A stretch of DNA of 64,000 nucleotides from NVTR01 sp965237505 (GTDB lineage: Bacteria; Pseudomonadota; Alphaproteobacteria; Rhodobacterales; Rhodobacteraceae): the NCBI GenBank assembly GCA_965237505.1, contig CBDEFR010000009.1, positions 1,302,001 through 1,366,000 of the forward strand, written 5' to 3'. The notes under the pieces were generated by a model, which was given only the letters and a program-made list of their open reading frames with translations, made no database searches and had not been told where the DNA came from. This document shows positions 19,185 to 28,032 of this stretch, in pieces (position 1 is the first letter of the stretch; every line of letters starts with the position of its first letter). Both the position numbers and the translations under genes were made by a program.

Positions 19185-19596
19185 AGCAGGTCACATTGTC
19201 ACCGACACGCTCGGGTTTATGGTTGGGTTGGTCGTGCATAGCGCCGGTATTCAAGACCGTGATGGCGCACCGGAAGTGTTGAAATCCATCCGGTATTCCC
19301 ATCCAAACTTGCGCCATATCTTTGCGGATGGCGGTTATGCCGGACCAAAGCTGCGCGACGCTCTTGAAGGCATCGGTGACTGGACAATCCAGATCGTCAA
19401 GCGCTTCGACACTGCGGAAGGCTTCGAAGTCATTCCCAGAAGATGGGTCGTCGAGCGCACCTTCGCATGGCTCAACCGCTGCCGGCGATTGGCCAAAGAT
19501 TGGGAAAAATCCATCGCAAGTTCACAGGCATGGATACTCGTTGCACATATCAGAACCCTCACGCGTAAAATTGCAAGGCATTGTAATCATCCGTAG
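19185..19596 (+). pseudogene. IS5-family transposase, C-terminal half
   Basis: The frame encodes HIVTDTLGFMVGLVVHSAG, then FADGGYAGPKL (second catalytic Asp region) and VVERTFAWLNRCRRLAKDWE (Glu region). The first Asp and the N-terminal domain are absent, so it is non-functional. It is otherwise identical to the full copy at 24905-25836. Confidence 0.88.
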
Positions 19597-19613
19597 AGTT
19601 TTGAATCAGACAC
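19185..19613 (+). mobile_element. IS5-family element, right-hand fragment
   Basis: The last 430 bp of the 932-bp IS5-family element present elsewhere in the window. It begins at the RHIVTDTLGF region and ends with the element terminus ...TTTTGAATCAGACAC at 19613. The left half is missing where IS3 copy 3 abuts. A TAA follows, as expected of one half of a TNA duplication. Confidence 0.88.
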
Positions 19614-19776
19614 TAAAGGGTTCCTTGGTCGGATTCTCTATTGCCAGGCGGCGAATGATCGCAACATCATTCTGAGCTGAGGCAAAGTTGACGCGACCAA
19701 GCGTTTGAATATTTAGAGAAACGTTCTTGGATACTGGATACTCGGAAGAAGTTTCGCTCAGGTTATCATCAGGCAT
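19614..19776 (-). pseudogene. 5' end of a gene cut by IS5 (possible DUF4011-type helicase start)
   Basis: An ATG at 19776 follows an AGGGAG ribosome site and reads MPDDNLSETSSEYPVSKNVS, then LNIQTLGRVNFASAQNDVAI and IRRLAIENPTKEPF. It runs straight into the IS5 end. The pattern 'NFAxxQNxxxIIRRLxIxNPTxEPF' resembles the beta-sandwich start of very large DUF4011/DUF3320 helicase-nuclease proteins suspected of anti-phage defence. That match is from memory and short, so it is tentative. The truncation itself is clear. Confidence 0.4.
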
Positions 19777-20422
19777 CAAAAACTAACTCCCTGATCTCAA
19801 AACAAACGGAAAATTTGCAAAAAATATCCATTCGGATTCGTGGGCTGCACAGGCATCAAGTCACCTTATCTCAGTTCTACTGAGTGTCCAAAAAAACTGC
19901 GAAAGTGGAACGGGACTGCTGTGTGCGTAAGCAGTTACGTGTAGCGATCTTTTAAAACAAACGCGTGCAGTAAAGTGGCATTAGAGATTGCATCGCTGAA
20001 CAAGTGCTTGGGGCGGCGTTCCACAAAATTCAATCCTGATGCGGGAATACCAAAAGGGAATGATTCGAGCGGGGAAGGGGCGACCGCGTAGCCACTATGA
20101 GGGTGCCGACCGACATCTCCGCCGCCATGGGCGCACGCATGTTTGCTTGGCGTCAAACTATCGGGATTGCAATTGATGCTTTGCGGCAGCCAATGGCTAT
20201 TGGATGAAACCCACACCAAACATGCGCCGACAATCGAATTTGACTGCACAGGCGGTGCCGTTCAGCGCTTTCCATTCATTCCCCAATGACCCGCATGAGC
20301 CAACGACTATTTTTCATTTCCATCGCCAATTTTTTTGGCATTCTTGCTGTTCGGCGCTGGCACTAGATCAACAATCAGTTCGAATATCGGACTGGGCGGC
20401 GGCCCGGCATTTTTCATAGCAT
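19777..20422 (-). other. Accessory non-coding or degenerate stretch
   Basis: About 650 bases without a convincing gene. A 36-codon minus-strand frame (20417 to 20307, MKNAGPPPSPIFELIVDLVP...) exists but lacks a family match. The frame around 19935-20249 has no motif or ribosome site. No repeats or RNA genes are seen. Confidence 0.45.
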
Positions 20423-20527
20423 CTACTGTCTTTCGGTTTCGTCGCCACGAGCTGCCGCTTCGATACTGGCGATAATGCGTTGCCGAGGCTTCAGGTTTTT
20501 ATAGATTTGGGATGCAATTTTGTTCAT
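20423..20527 (-). CDS. Short mobile-element protein (34 aa), probably truncated
   Basis: An ATG at 20527 overlaps the stop of the preceding DUF5681-like frame (ATGA). It reads MNKIASQIYKNLKPRQRIIA then SIEAAARGDETERQ. The 'LKPRQRxIAxxEAxARGDE' opening is typical of a small protein that follows DUF5681-type genes on plasmids and phages, where it is usually longer. Here it ends early with TAG. Function unknown. Confidence 0.45.
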   Translation of the reverse strand: MNKIASQIYKNLKPRQRIIASIEAAARGDETERQ

Positions 20528-20800
20528 GCGGATTTCGCCTTTGTGGCTCGTTCCAAAGCTACGATCCGTCCCTCGAATTCGGACAATTCGAGCGTTCGCC
20601 TGTATTGCTCCACCAACCCCATAATGGTCGCCCCCTCTATCGGGGTTATTTGTCCCTCAGACACCGCACTGAGCACCGCTTGGGCAGCACCAGCGGCCTC
20701 TGCGGCACTCGTAATGGTTGGCAAGTCAAACTGAACTGGCGTGTCCTTTCTGAGGGGCACTATGCGCTCCAAACAAAGCCTTAGCGCGAGGCAGCTCGAT
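20524..20800 (-). pseudogene. DUF5681-like protein, C-terminal fragment
   Basis: The minus strand reads LALRLCLERIVPLRKDTPVQ, FDLPTITSAAEAAGAAQAV, SEGQITPIEGATIMGLVEQY and ELSEFEGRIVALERA. The ALRLCLERI...DxPVxFxLP pattern followed by a TPxEAxxxxxLVExY coiled tail is typical of DUF5681 proteins of mobile elements. In-frame stops lie upstream of about 20800, so the N-terminal AT-hook-like domain has been lost. Confidence 0.55.
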
Positions 20801-20998
20801 GTGCTTGCACGTCACATCACTGACTTTGTGGCGAGCTGGTTCGACGGCGTTCCCATTCTGGAGGTGACCTCGAGCTATCTCATCAACCGGACGTTTGATC
20901 CCTTGGACATTTTCTCAATCGCCTTGGGTAGCCTATCTGCATATACGCTGGCTCGGGTCATTAGAAAAAAGGAAACCTACCATGCCACGCCTCGCTGA
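20762..20998 (+). pseudogene. Possible VanZ-like C-terminal fragment
   Basis: A short frame whose second half reads SSYLINRTFDPLDIFSIALG then SLSAYTLARVIRKK. RTFDPLDIxxxALG followed by a hydrophobic helix resembles the end of VanZ-like membrane proteins. It overlaps the DUF5681 relic on the other strand at its start, which argues for a fusion of two broken pieces. It ends just after the kelch start. Weak evidence. Confidence 0.3.
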
Positions 20999-22007
20999 AA
21001 AGGGACACCTTGCGCCGCGCCTCGTCTTGCTATTTGCAATTTTCACTGCGGCGTTTACTTCCGCTATGACCACCACTCCTTCTCCGTCGCCCGGACCGGC
21101 CTGGGAGAGTCTGCCGCCACTGGCCGGAGGGTCGCGTCAGGAGCACCCCGTCGTCGCCCTGGCCGGCGAGATCTACGTGCTGGCTGGCTTCAACGGGGTT
21201 CCCCAGATCGTCGTCACCGTGGAGGCCTATGACCCCGTCGCCAACACGTGGCGGACCAACGTCGCGTCGATCAACGACGGAGTCATGGACGTGCCGATGC
21301 ACCACGCCAACGTCGCCGTCGCTGGCGGCAAGATCTACATCGTCGGCTTCCTGACGGGGAACTTGTTCACCCCGGACGGGCGGGTGTTCGAATACGATCC
21401 GGGCTTGAACACCTGGACGCAGAAAACCTCGATGTCGGCAGGGACGGAACGGGGTGGATCGCAGGTCGCCGCGATCGGGAACATCATCTACGTGGCCGGC
21501 GGCTTACGCGGCGGAACAGTGACGGACTTTTCATCCTACGACACTGTGGGTGACACGTGGGACACCACGCTCCCCAACCTGCCCGCGCCCTTGGACCATG
21601 GGGCGGCGGGAGTCGTTGGCGGAACGTTCTACGTGCTCGGAGGGCGTGCCGGTGGAATCACCGGCCTCTCGGCCGCTGTGTACGCCTTCGATCCCGCCGC
21701 CGCGACGCCGATGTGGCTACAGAAAACGGAAATGCCCACGGCAAGGGGTGGCGTGGCAGGGGCAGTCCTGAACGGACTGATCTACGTCATGGGTGGTGAA
21801 GGCAATCCCGCAGGTGGCACCGGCGGTGTGTTCGATGACAACGAGGTGTACGACCCGGCCAACGATGCGTGGACAGTCCTAGCGCCCATGGCGGATCCGC
21901 GGCACGGGATGGGCGCCGCGGCCCTGGTGGACCGGATTTACGTGCCCGGCGGTGGTGATCAGCAGGCGTTTGGCGCGGTGGACCGGTTCGACGCTTACGT
22001 GCCCTAA
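20982..22007 (+). CDS. Secreted kelch-repeat protein
   Basis: 341 residues. An AGGA site precedes the ATG at 20982. A hydrophobic N-terminal segment (LVLLFAIFTAAFTSA, residues 14-28) suggests export. The rest is a kelch beta-propeller with about six blades, each with a GG or G-hydrophobic motif followed by spaced Tyr/Trp: EIYVLAGFNG, KIYIVGFLTG, IIYVAGGLRG, TFYVLGGRAG, LIYVMGGEGN, RIYVPGGGDQ. Such propellers bind ligands or sugars; no enzyme domain is present. The gene is markedly more GC-rich than its surroundings and sits among mobile relics, so recent transfer is likely. Confidence 0.75.
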   Translation: MPRLAEKGHLAPRLVLLFAIFTAAFTSAMTTTPSPSPGPAWESLPPLAGGSRQEHPVVALAGEIYVLAGFNGVPQIVVTVEAYDPVANTWRTNVASINDGVMDVPMHHANVAVAGGKIYIVGFLTGNLFTPDGRVFEYDPGLNTWTQKTSMSAGTERGGSQVAAIGNIIYVAGGLRGGTVTDFSSYDTVGDTWDTTLPNLPAPLDHGAAGVVGGTFYVLGGRAGGITGLSAAVYAFDPAAATPMWLQKTEMPTARGGVAGAVLNGLIYVMGGEGNPAGGTGGVFDDNEVYDPANDAWTVLAPMADPRHGMGAAALVDRIYVPGGGDQQAFGAVDRFDAYVP

Positions 22008-22057
22008 AGCTTGTCGAAGAAATCGACAGCACCGTTCTCGGGTGTCATCGCCTCTCT

Positions 22058-22765
22058 TTGCGATCGAAATGCAGTGTGCCACCGGTTCCGGCTGGCACGG
22101 CGACCGAGCGGTTCAACGCGGACCCAGCTAACTTCGCCGCCGCCGAACGCCTCGACGACACCACGAGCGTGTTTGTCTGGTTTGGCGGGGAGTGGGATGG
22201 TGAACTTGAAGAAGAGGTCAAACGTCTTGCACGCGCTCGGTTCGATGCAGCTCACGAATTTGCCCATTTGTGCCTCCACCGCTGGATTGGTGCCGAGGAG
22301 ATTGAAGACAAAGAGCGGCTGAAAGAGATCGAAAGAGAGGCCGACAGATTTGCCGGGGCATTCCTTCTGCCAAGTAGATCGTTCCCCAATGAGGTTTTTT
22401 CACCGCGCGCGGAAAGCTTCATTGACTTGAAAGCCAGGTGGAAGGTCTCAATTCAAGCAATGGTTTACCGCGCTAAAGACCTTGGCTTATTTGATGAGCG
22501 GCAAGTGACTAATATTCATAAACAAATTTCGTACAAGAAATGGCGCACGAACGAACCACTCGATACCGGGCCAAGGGCAATCACCTTTGAGGAACCGCTC
22601 TTGTTGAAGCGCGTCGCCGATTTAGTCTTTGCAAGCGGTCGATATAGTGCGGATTCTTTCCGTTCAGACCTTGCGCTGGCCGACGCGGATCTGGAGGATT
22701 TGACAGGCTATGAGTTTTTGCGGCTCGAAGATCAAGCGCCGGACATCTATCCAACATTAAAATGA
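22058..22765 (+). CDS. ImmA/IrrE family metallo-endopeptidase, N-terminally altered
   Basis: From about residue 55 the protein is a typical COG2856 domain: RFDAAHEFAHLCLHRW carries the HExxH zinc site and EREADRFAGAFLLPSRSF holds the third ligand region. A long C-terminal helical part follows (KARWKVSIQAMVYRAKDLGL). Relatives begin with an XRE helix-turn-helix; here the first 50 residues lack it and resemble read-through of unrelated DNA. The family cleaves XRE repressors of mobile elements or acts as part of toxin-antitoxin pairs. Domain loss may make it unregulated or dead. Confidence 0.65.
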   Translation: MRSKCSVPPVPAGTATERFNADPANFAAAERLDDTTSVFVWFGGEWDGELEEEVKRLARARFDAAHEFAHLCLHRWIGAEEIEDKERLKEIEREADRFAGAFLLPSRSFPNEVFSPRAESFIDLKARWKVSIQAMVYRAKDLGLFDERQVTNIHKQISYKKWRTNEPLDTGPRAITFEEPLLLKRVADLVFASGRYSADSFRSDLALADADLEDLTGYEFLRLEDQAPDIYPTLK

Positions 22766-23020
22766 AAATCATTATGGGGCGCAGGAAGATCGACCCAGGG
22801 GTAATTTGCCACTGCATCAAAAGCGTGGGCGATTTCGGAAAGCCACCGAGAGTAAACATCGCATGCCTGATTTCGCCGATTTGTGTCGGCTCCTACTGTC
22901 TTCTTTCCACTGTTCATTTATTGTCTTACTCCTCATTGTTTCGGTTGGTGAGTCTCTGAGCGAAGGGCATAGGACGACAGTCCCCAGCACTTGCCGGAGC
23001 TGTCCCTAAACCCTTCACGG

Positions 23021-24684
23021 TCCAGACCGTGTGAAAACTCTGGGTGGCGGGGGATTCCGTCCGGCTCATGGCGATGTTAGAGTCCGCCATGAGACACATT
23101 CCTGGCATTGACCGCTCTCAGGTTCTGCTTCTGCCGGAAGCAGTGGACGATTACGTGGGCCGGGATAACCCGGTCCGTTTCATCGACGCTTTCGTGGATG
23201 GTTTGGACCTGGCGGTCGCTGGTTTCGAGCGCGCCACGCCGAAGGCGACGGGTCGTCCCGGCTACGATCCGGCGGACCTGCTGAAGCTCTACATATACGG
23301 TTATCTCAATCGGGTACGTTCGAGCCGCCGGCTGGAGGCCGAGAGCAAGCGTAATCTCGAAGTGATCTGGCTGTTGCGGCGTTTGTCGCCGGACTTCAAG
23401 ACGATCGCCGATTTCCGGCGGATCAATCGGGCGGCGTTCCGCCAGGTGTTTCGGGAGTTCGTGAGGCTATGCCGCGAACTGGAGCTGTTCGGGCGCGAGC
23501 TGGTGGCAGTCGACGGTACTCGGATCAATGCAGTGAACAGCCGGGAGCGGAACTTTACCAAAGCGAAGCTGGAGAAGGCGTTGGCCGAGAGCGACGAGAG
23601 GTTGTCACGTTATCTCGACCGGCTCGACGAGGCCGACGGCAAGACGAGAGCGGCACCGGCGGCGGCGAAGTGGAGAACATCCGGGAAAAGATCGCTGCGA
23701 TCCAAGGGCGGCGTGAGCGGTTTGAGGAACATCGCGACGCGCTGGCTGCGAGTGGCGAGGACCAGCTCTCTTTGACGGATCCGGACAGCCGGGCGATGCA
23801 CGCCGCGACCCGGGTCGGTGTCGGCTACAACATCCAGATCGCGGTGGACGCCAAGCACAAACTGATCGCCGAGCAGCAGGTCCATAGCAAGATCAGCGAT
23901 CTCGGTCTGTTGGCCGAGACGGCGGTGGCGGCCCGTCGGAACCTGGCGTCGATCGGATCGACGCGGTCGCCGACGCGGGCTACTTCAAGATCGAGGATAT
24001 CGAGGCCTGCGAGAATGCCGGCGTCATGCCGCATGTGCCCAAGCCCCAGCGCGGATCAACGGTGAGCCAGGGGCTCTTTCCCAAGGAACGCTTCCGCTAT
24101 GACGGCGGCGAGGACATTTACATCTGCCCCGACGGCCAACGCCTGGCGCTACACAGCAAGCGCAAGCGCCGCGATCTCATCTTCGCCAGTTACGCCAATC
24201 GCGCCGCGTGCAAGGAGTGCCAACTCAAGTCGAAGTGTACGAAAAGCGCCTTCCGTCGGGTCCTGCGCTATGTCGACGAAGCGATCCTGGAGCGCATGGC
24301 AGAACGATTGGCGGCCCGCCCGGAGCTGCTCGATGCGCGCCGTGAAAGCGTCGAGCATCCCTTCGGCTCAATCAAACAATGGATGGGCCAGGGTGCCTTC
24401 CTGACCCGGCGGCTGGAGAACGTGCGCGGCGAGTTCAGCATCACGGCGCTGGCTTACAACATCCGCCGCGCGATCTCTCTGGTAGGTGTTCCCGCCTTGA
24501 TCGCCGCCGCGAGGGCGTGAGACGGGAGTCTGGCCCAAATCAAGCGCCCCACATCGATCCACGGAGGCCCGGAGCCTCTTCCGCGGGGCTACCGGCGCCA
24601 AACCGCCGGACTACGTGGGATCGCGGCAAATCATGGTGACACAAACCTCCATCCCCGCCACCCAGAGTTTTCACACGGTCTGGA
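23021..24684 (+). mobile_element. IS1182-family element, degenerate
   Basis: About 1664 bp between long inverted repeats (TCCAGACCGTGTGAAAACTC continuing TGGGTGGCGGGG on the left, its reverse complement ending at 24684). The flanks show no duplication. The single transposase frame is broken twice, so the element is not autonomous. Confidence 0.82.
23089..24520 (+). pseudogene. IS1182-family transposase, two frameshifts
   Basis: The start MRHIPGIDRSQVLLLPEAVD, then YVGRDNPVRFIDAFVDGLD is standard for IS1182 transposases. The frame changes near 23660 (after DEADGKTRAAPA) and again near 23945 (after VAARRNL). The last part contains VDAVADAGYFKIEDI, CPDGQ, CKECQLKSKC and the Glu region ARRESVEHPFGSIKQWMG. 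All three pieces are collinear with a normal protein of about 475 residues. Confidence 0.85.
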
Positions 24685-24904
24685 TCGTTTTGGTTGGAGC
24701 CGCCTCGTCGCTTCTGGCCCTTCCGTACGTGTGTCTCCGCCGGTCGGTTGGCTGCTACTATTCAGCACTCAAACACTGTGCTGGGAGGCGCGTTTCGGCC
24801 ATTCGGACTGCGCTTGGCATGTGCCTCCGTCCCGTGGTATGCCGTCGCTGCTTAGCGCCACCGTTAATCCATCACCGATCCGCTATGCAGGCCCCGCGAT
24901 TTAA

Positions 24905-25836
24905 GTGTCTGATTCAAAACTCTACGGATGATTACAATGCCTTGCAATTTTACGCGTGAGGGTTCTGATATGTGCAACGAGTATCCATGCCTGTGAACTT
25001 GCGATGGATTTTTCCCAATCTTTGGCCAATCGCCGGCAGCGGTTGAGCCATGCGAAGGTGCGCTCGACGACCCATCTTCTGGGAATGACTTCGAAGCCTT
25101 CCGCAGTGTCGAAGCGCTTGACGATCTGGATTGTCCAGTCACCGATGCCTTCAAGAGCGTCGCGCAGCTTTGGTCCGGCATACCCGCCATCCGCAAAGAT
25201 ATGGCGCAAGTTTGGATGGGAATACCGGATGGATTTCAACACTTCCGGTGCGCCATCACGGTCTTGAATACCGGCGCTATGCACGACCAACCCAACCATA
25301 AACCCGAGCGTGTCGGTGACAATGTGGCGCTTGCGGCCCTTGGTTTTCTTGCCCGCGTCATAGCCCGAAATGCCACCGCTTTCCGTTGTTTTTATGGTCT
25401 GGCTATCAATGACACCAGCGGTGGGGCCGGGCTTCTTGCCATGAAACTCGCGCGCCGTCGCCACCAGAAAATGGCTGATCACTTCAAAGATGCCATCGTT
25501 GCGCCAGCCATAGAAATAGTAGCGCACGGTGGACACTGGCGGGAAATCATTGGGCAGCATACGCCACGCACACCCGGCGCTGGCGATGTACAAAATGGCA
25601 TCCAGAACATCGCGCATCGCCGTGCTGCGCGGACGACCAGTTGTTTTAGGCGGCGGCAGGAATGGCGCGATCAAACCCCATTCCTGATCAGTTAAATCGC
25701 TTGCATAGCGTCCCGAATGCCGTTCATATCGGGCGCGAGTGGTTTCCGTCCAGGCCATTGTGATCTCCCTCGAATCTTATCAATCCGATTGAATCACAAC
25801 TCGCTGAAATCACTCAATTAGTTTTGGATCAGACAC
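24905..25836 (-). mobile_element. IS5-family element (intact copy)
   Basis: 932 bp with terminal repeats GTGTCTGATTCAAAAC / GTGTCTGATCCAAAAC. TAA flanks both ends (24902-24904 and 25837-25839), so the target duplication is TNA, as in the IS1031/IS427 groups of IS5. It encodes one complete transposase. Four copies or parts occur in the window. Confidence 0.92.
24922..25758 (-). CDS. IS5-family transposase
   Basis: 278 residues. The DUF4096-like N-terminal domain (LTDQEWGLIAPFLPPPKTTG, residues 22-41) is followed by the DDE_Tnp_1 core: Asp in VIDSQTIKTTESGG (about 115), Asp in FADGGYAGPKL (about 190), Glu in VVERTFAWLNRCRRLAKDWE (about 233). This is the only uninterrupted, frame-intact copy here. 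Confidence 0.93.
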   Translation of the reverse strand: MAWTETTRARYERHSGRYASDLTDQEWGLIAPFLPPPKTTGRPRSTAMRDVLDAILYIASAGCAWRMLPNDFPPVSTVRYYFYGWRNDGIFEVISHFLVATAREFHGKKPGPTAGVIDSQTIKTTESGGISGYDAGKKTKGRKRHIVTDTLGFMVGLVVHSAGIQDRDGAPEVLKSIRYSHPNLRHIFADGGYAGPKLRDALEGIGDWTIQIVKRFDTAEGFEVIPRRWVVERTFAWLNRCRRLAKDWEKSIASSQAWILVAHIRTLTRKIARHCNHP

Positions 25837-25857
25837 TAAGTGCGCGGGGTCACTTTT

Positions 25858-26072
25858 TCACTCCTCAATCAGTTCCATTTCATCGCCATTGGTGTACATT
25901 TCGCTCACCAAACGACGCTTGATTTTTGATTGCTTGGGCTGGATTCACAGCTCCGCCGTCCGGATTGTTTTAAGGCCGACGTTGCGAAACCCGTGACCCA
26001 CCCATTTCTGGCCTTCCGGATGACAGTAGGCATGTGCAACAGGAGTTCATCGGTATTGCGAGAGTTGGTCAT
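25858..26072 (-). pseudogene. Frameshifted mobile-element protein
   Basis: An ATG at 26072 overlaps the stop of the DUF3102-like gene (ATGA). It reads MTNSRNTDELLLHMPTVIRK, ARNGWVTGFATSALKQSGRR. About 55 codons in, one frameshift moves the family C-terminus to another frame: PKQSKIKRRLVSEMYTNGDE, MELIEE, stop 25858. Together they match a small phage/plasmid protein whose relatives read 'AxxxWxxGFAxSIxxxxxRxxWxPxPKQxxIMRRLVxE'. Function unknown. Confidence 0.5.
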
Positions 26073-26650
26073 GCGGCCCTCGCAAACTCTTCGATAAATG
26101 TAACCGCATCACGGGTTTGCTTGGCAGACATGTGATGCTTGAGAGATTGAGAAATCCCGGCGGTCAGACTATCGTGCAGCACTCCCAATGCGATTGGCGA
26201 AGTAATAGCCATGCCGCACCAGAAATCATCGGCAGGATTTTCGAACAGGCGAGTGAAAAAGTATTCTGCGCGTCCGTCGTCACGGGCAGCGATGATGCAA
26301 TACGCCATGGCAGCAGCATCTAAAACGGCGTATTCACAGCCACGGGACTCAGACGGCCAAAGTTGCAGCCCCAGCGAGGCCAGACATTCGGCTTCGACAA
26401 CACCCAAATCCGCCACGATGGCGGATTTGCAGCCCGCCCGAGCGAGTTTCATGTAGCGTTGGGCGGTCCGGGCAGGAATTTCTGCCGAGTCGAGCCATTC
26501 ATTCCACTTTCCATGCGCGCATAACGCTTTGGCTTCGTTTAGCGATACCCCAACTTTCAACGCACAATCGGCACTCGTGAGAGAGAAGAGCAGCGCCTTT
26601 TTGTAAAGGTCGCGAATAGTGGACTGAAGGATCGGTAGGCGGTTACTCAT
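26069..26650 (-). CDS. DUF3102-like protein
   Basis: 193 residues. The first 75 resemble DUF3102: KKALLFSLTSADCALKVGVSLNEAKALC then HGKWNEWLDSAEIPARTAQRYMKLAR, a helix-turn-helix-like 'IS.RTAQRYM' motif found in phage and plasmid proteins. The C-terminal part is helical with no recognised domain. Both ends overlap neighbours by ATGA (26647-26650 and 26069-26072), so three genes are translated as one unit. It may be a DNA-binding accessory protein of an integrated element. Confidence 0.6.
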   Translation of the reverse strand: MSNRLPILQSTIRDLYKKALLFSLTSADCALKVGVSLNEAKALCAHGKWNEWLDSAEIPARTAQRYMKLARAGCKSAIVADLGVVEAECLASLGLQLWPSESRGCEYAVLDAAAMAYCIIAARDDGRAEYFFTRLFENPADDFWCGMAITSPIALGVLHDSLTAGISQSLKHHMSAKQTRDAVTFIEEFARAA

Positions 26651-26784
26651 GCCGCACCCTCCACACAGGCGTAGCGAGAGGCGGTCGCAACGGCGAAAGC
26701 GTCGTCTTCACTCAAGACGTCGAATGCCGAATGGTTCCAGTTTGGTGTTCTGTCCGGCTGAAGGTTTGCAGCTTCAGAGCACAT
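26647..26784 (-). CDS. Small protein (45 aa) coupled to the DUF3102 gene
   Basis: An ATG at 26784 opens a 45-codon frame (MCSEAANLQPDRTPNWNHSA, FDVLSEDDAFAVATASRYAC, VEGAA). It ends in TGA overlapping the next ATG. The overlap and position as first gene of the trio support it; there is no family match and no strong ribosome site. Confidence 0.4.
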   Translation of the reverse strand: MCSEAANLQPDRTPNWNHSAFDVLSEDDAFAVATASRYACVEGAA

Positions 26785-26920
26785 ATTACATCGTGATCCG
26801 TTGCATTGGACCCGGCATATTCTGTTAAGGAATGAGCCTTTTTTGATCCAAATTGTGCGGTCTCACAGTTTCCGCCGAATTTATAGTTTGAAAGATTTCG
26901 TCTAAGTGATTGAATTATTA

Positions 26921-26997
26921 TGGTCGGAGTGAGAGGATTCGAACCTCCGGCCCCTGCCTCCCGAAGACAGTGCTCTACCAGGCTGAGCTACACTCCG
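26921..26997 (-). tRNA. tRNA-Pro(CGG)
   Basis: The reverse strand forms acceptor CGGAGTG/CACTCCG, a D-arm GCTC/GAGC, anticodon loop TTCGGGA (anticodon CGG) and T-arm CGGAG/GTTCGAA-type loop, with encoded CCA. It separates the mobile relics from the EamA gene. Confidence 0.95.
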
Positions 26998-27015
26998 ACC
27001 AGAGGCGAGATACGC

Positions 27016-27993
27016 TTAGTCTTTTGGCTTTTCAACCCCGTCATCATCCTTGCGCCGTGCCCGCAGCATTGGCCCGACACGCAGGCTGGTGCCGGTTTCG
27101 GGCCGCGACCGGGTGCGCAAGACGGGCGTGTTCTGCGACGCGTCCGCGCGGCTTTCACGGAACGCAATATACAGACCGCTGGCAATAATGATCGCCGCAC
27201 CAATCGCGGTTTCGCGGTCCGGGCGCTCGTCGAAAAAGAAAGATCCGTATGCCGTCGCCCAGTTGATCTGTGAATACTGCATCGGCGCCACGATCACCGC
27301 TTCACCCGACTGGTAGGCGGCGACCAGCAGCAGCCCGGCGACGGATGCGAAAAGCGCGATCACCGCGACCAGGCCAAGGTCGGCTGCCGGCATCGGTATA
27401 TAGACAAACCCCAGTGCTGCACCCATCACGATGAAATTTGCCATCATCGGATAGATAAGCATGACCACGGTGCGCTCCTCGCGCCCGATCTTGCGCACGA
27501 CGATCGACGACACCGCGCCGCCAACGGCAGCCCCGAGCGCGGCCAGATGCCCCAGTTCAAGATCGGCCTGCCCGGGGCGCAGAACCACCAGCACGCCGCC
27601 CAGACCAACGATGACCGCGAGCCAACGGCGCAGCCGGACTTTTTCACCCAGCACCGGGATCGCCAGAATCGTGATCAATAGTGGCGCGGCGAATATTATC
27701 GCGTAAGTCTGGGTGAGCGGCAGCACCGAGAATGCGTAGAAAGCCGAAATTCCGGTGAGCACCGCCGCCCCGGTCCGCAATGCCACCCAGTAGGGATGGC
27801 GCGGCAAAAGCGTGCCGGATGTCGCGTCGCGCATCAGATATAATAGTGCCAGCGGGAAGCTGAACAGCACGCTGAAAAACACGATCTGGATCGGGGAGTA
27901 GGTGGCGCCAACGGTTTTTACGAAAACGTCATGGGTCGCGAATACGCCGAATGCGGCGAGCGCGAACAGGGCGCCTTTGGCGTTTGGGGACAT
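27016..27993 (-). CDS. DMT-superfamily (EamA) transporter
   Basis: 325 residues with ten predicted membrane helices in two EamA repeats (first about residues 8-135, second about 150-285). It starts MSPNAKGALFALAAFGVFAT; repeat signatures include AFYAFSVLPLTQTYAIIFAAPL (about 83-104) and VAPMQYSQINWATAYGSFFF (about 236-255). A basic, likely cytoplasmic tail of about 40 residues follows. It is an inner-membrane exporter or importer of metabolites; the substrate cannot be told. It stands alone after tRNA-Pro. Confidence 0.88.
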   Translation of the reverse strand: MSPNAKGALFALAAFGVFATHDVFVKTVGATYSPIQIVFFSVLFSFPLALLYLMRDATSGTLLPRHPYWVALRTGAAVLTGISAFYAFSVLPLTQTYAIIFAAPLLITILAIPVLGEKVRLRRWLAVIVGLGGVLVVLRPGQADLELGHLAALGAAVGGAVSSIVVRKIGREERTVVMLIYPMMANFIVMGAALGFVYIPMPAADLGLVAVIALFASVAGLLLVAAYQSGEAVIVAPMQYSQINWATAYGSFFFDERPDRETAIGAAIIIASGLYIAFRESRADASQNTPVLRTRSRPETGTSLRVGPMLRARRKDDDGVEKPKD

Positions 27994-28032
27994 ATAACGC
28001 GCCTTGCAGTCAGTGCGCGAAACCAGTGTGGT

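Noticed and set aside
19935..20249. A 104-codon minus-strand frame.
   Set aside because: No ribosome site, no family pattern, unusual composition; probably chance.
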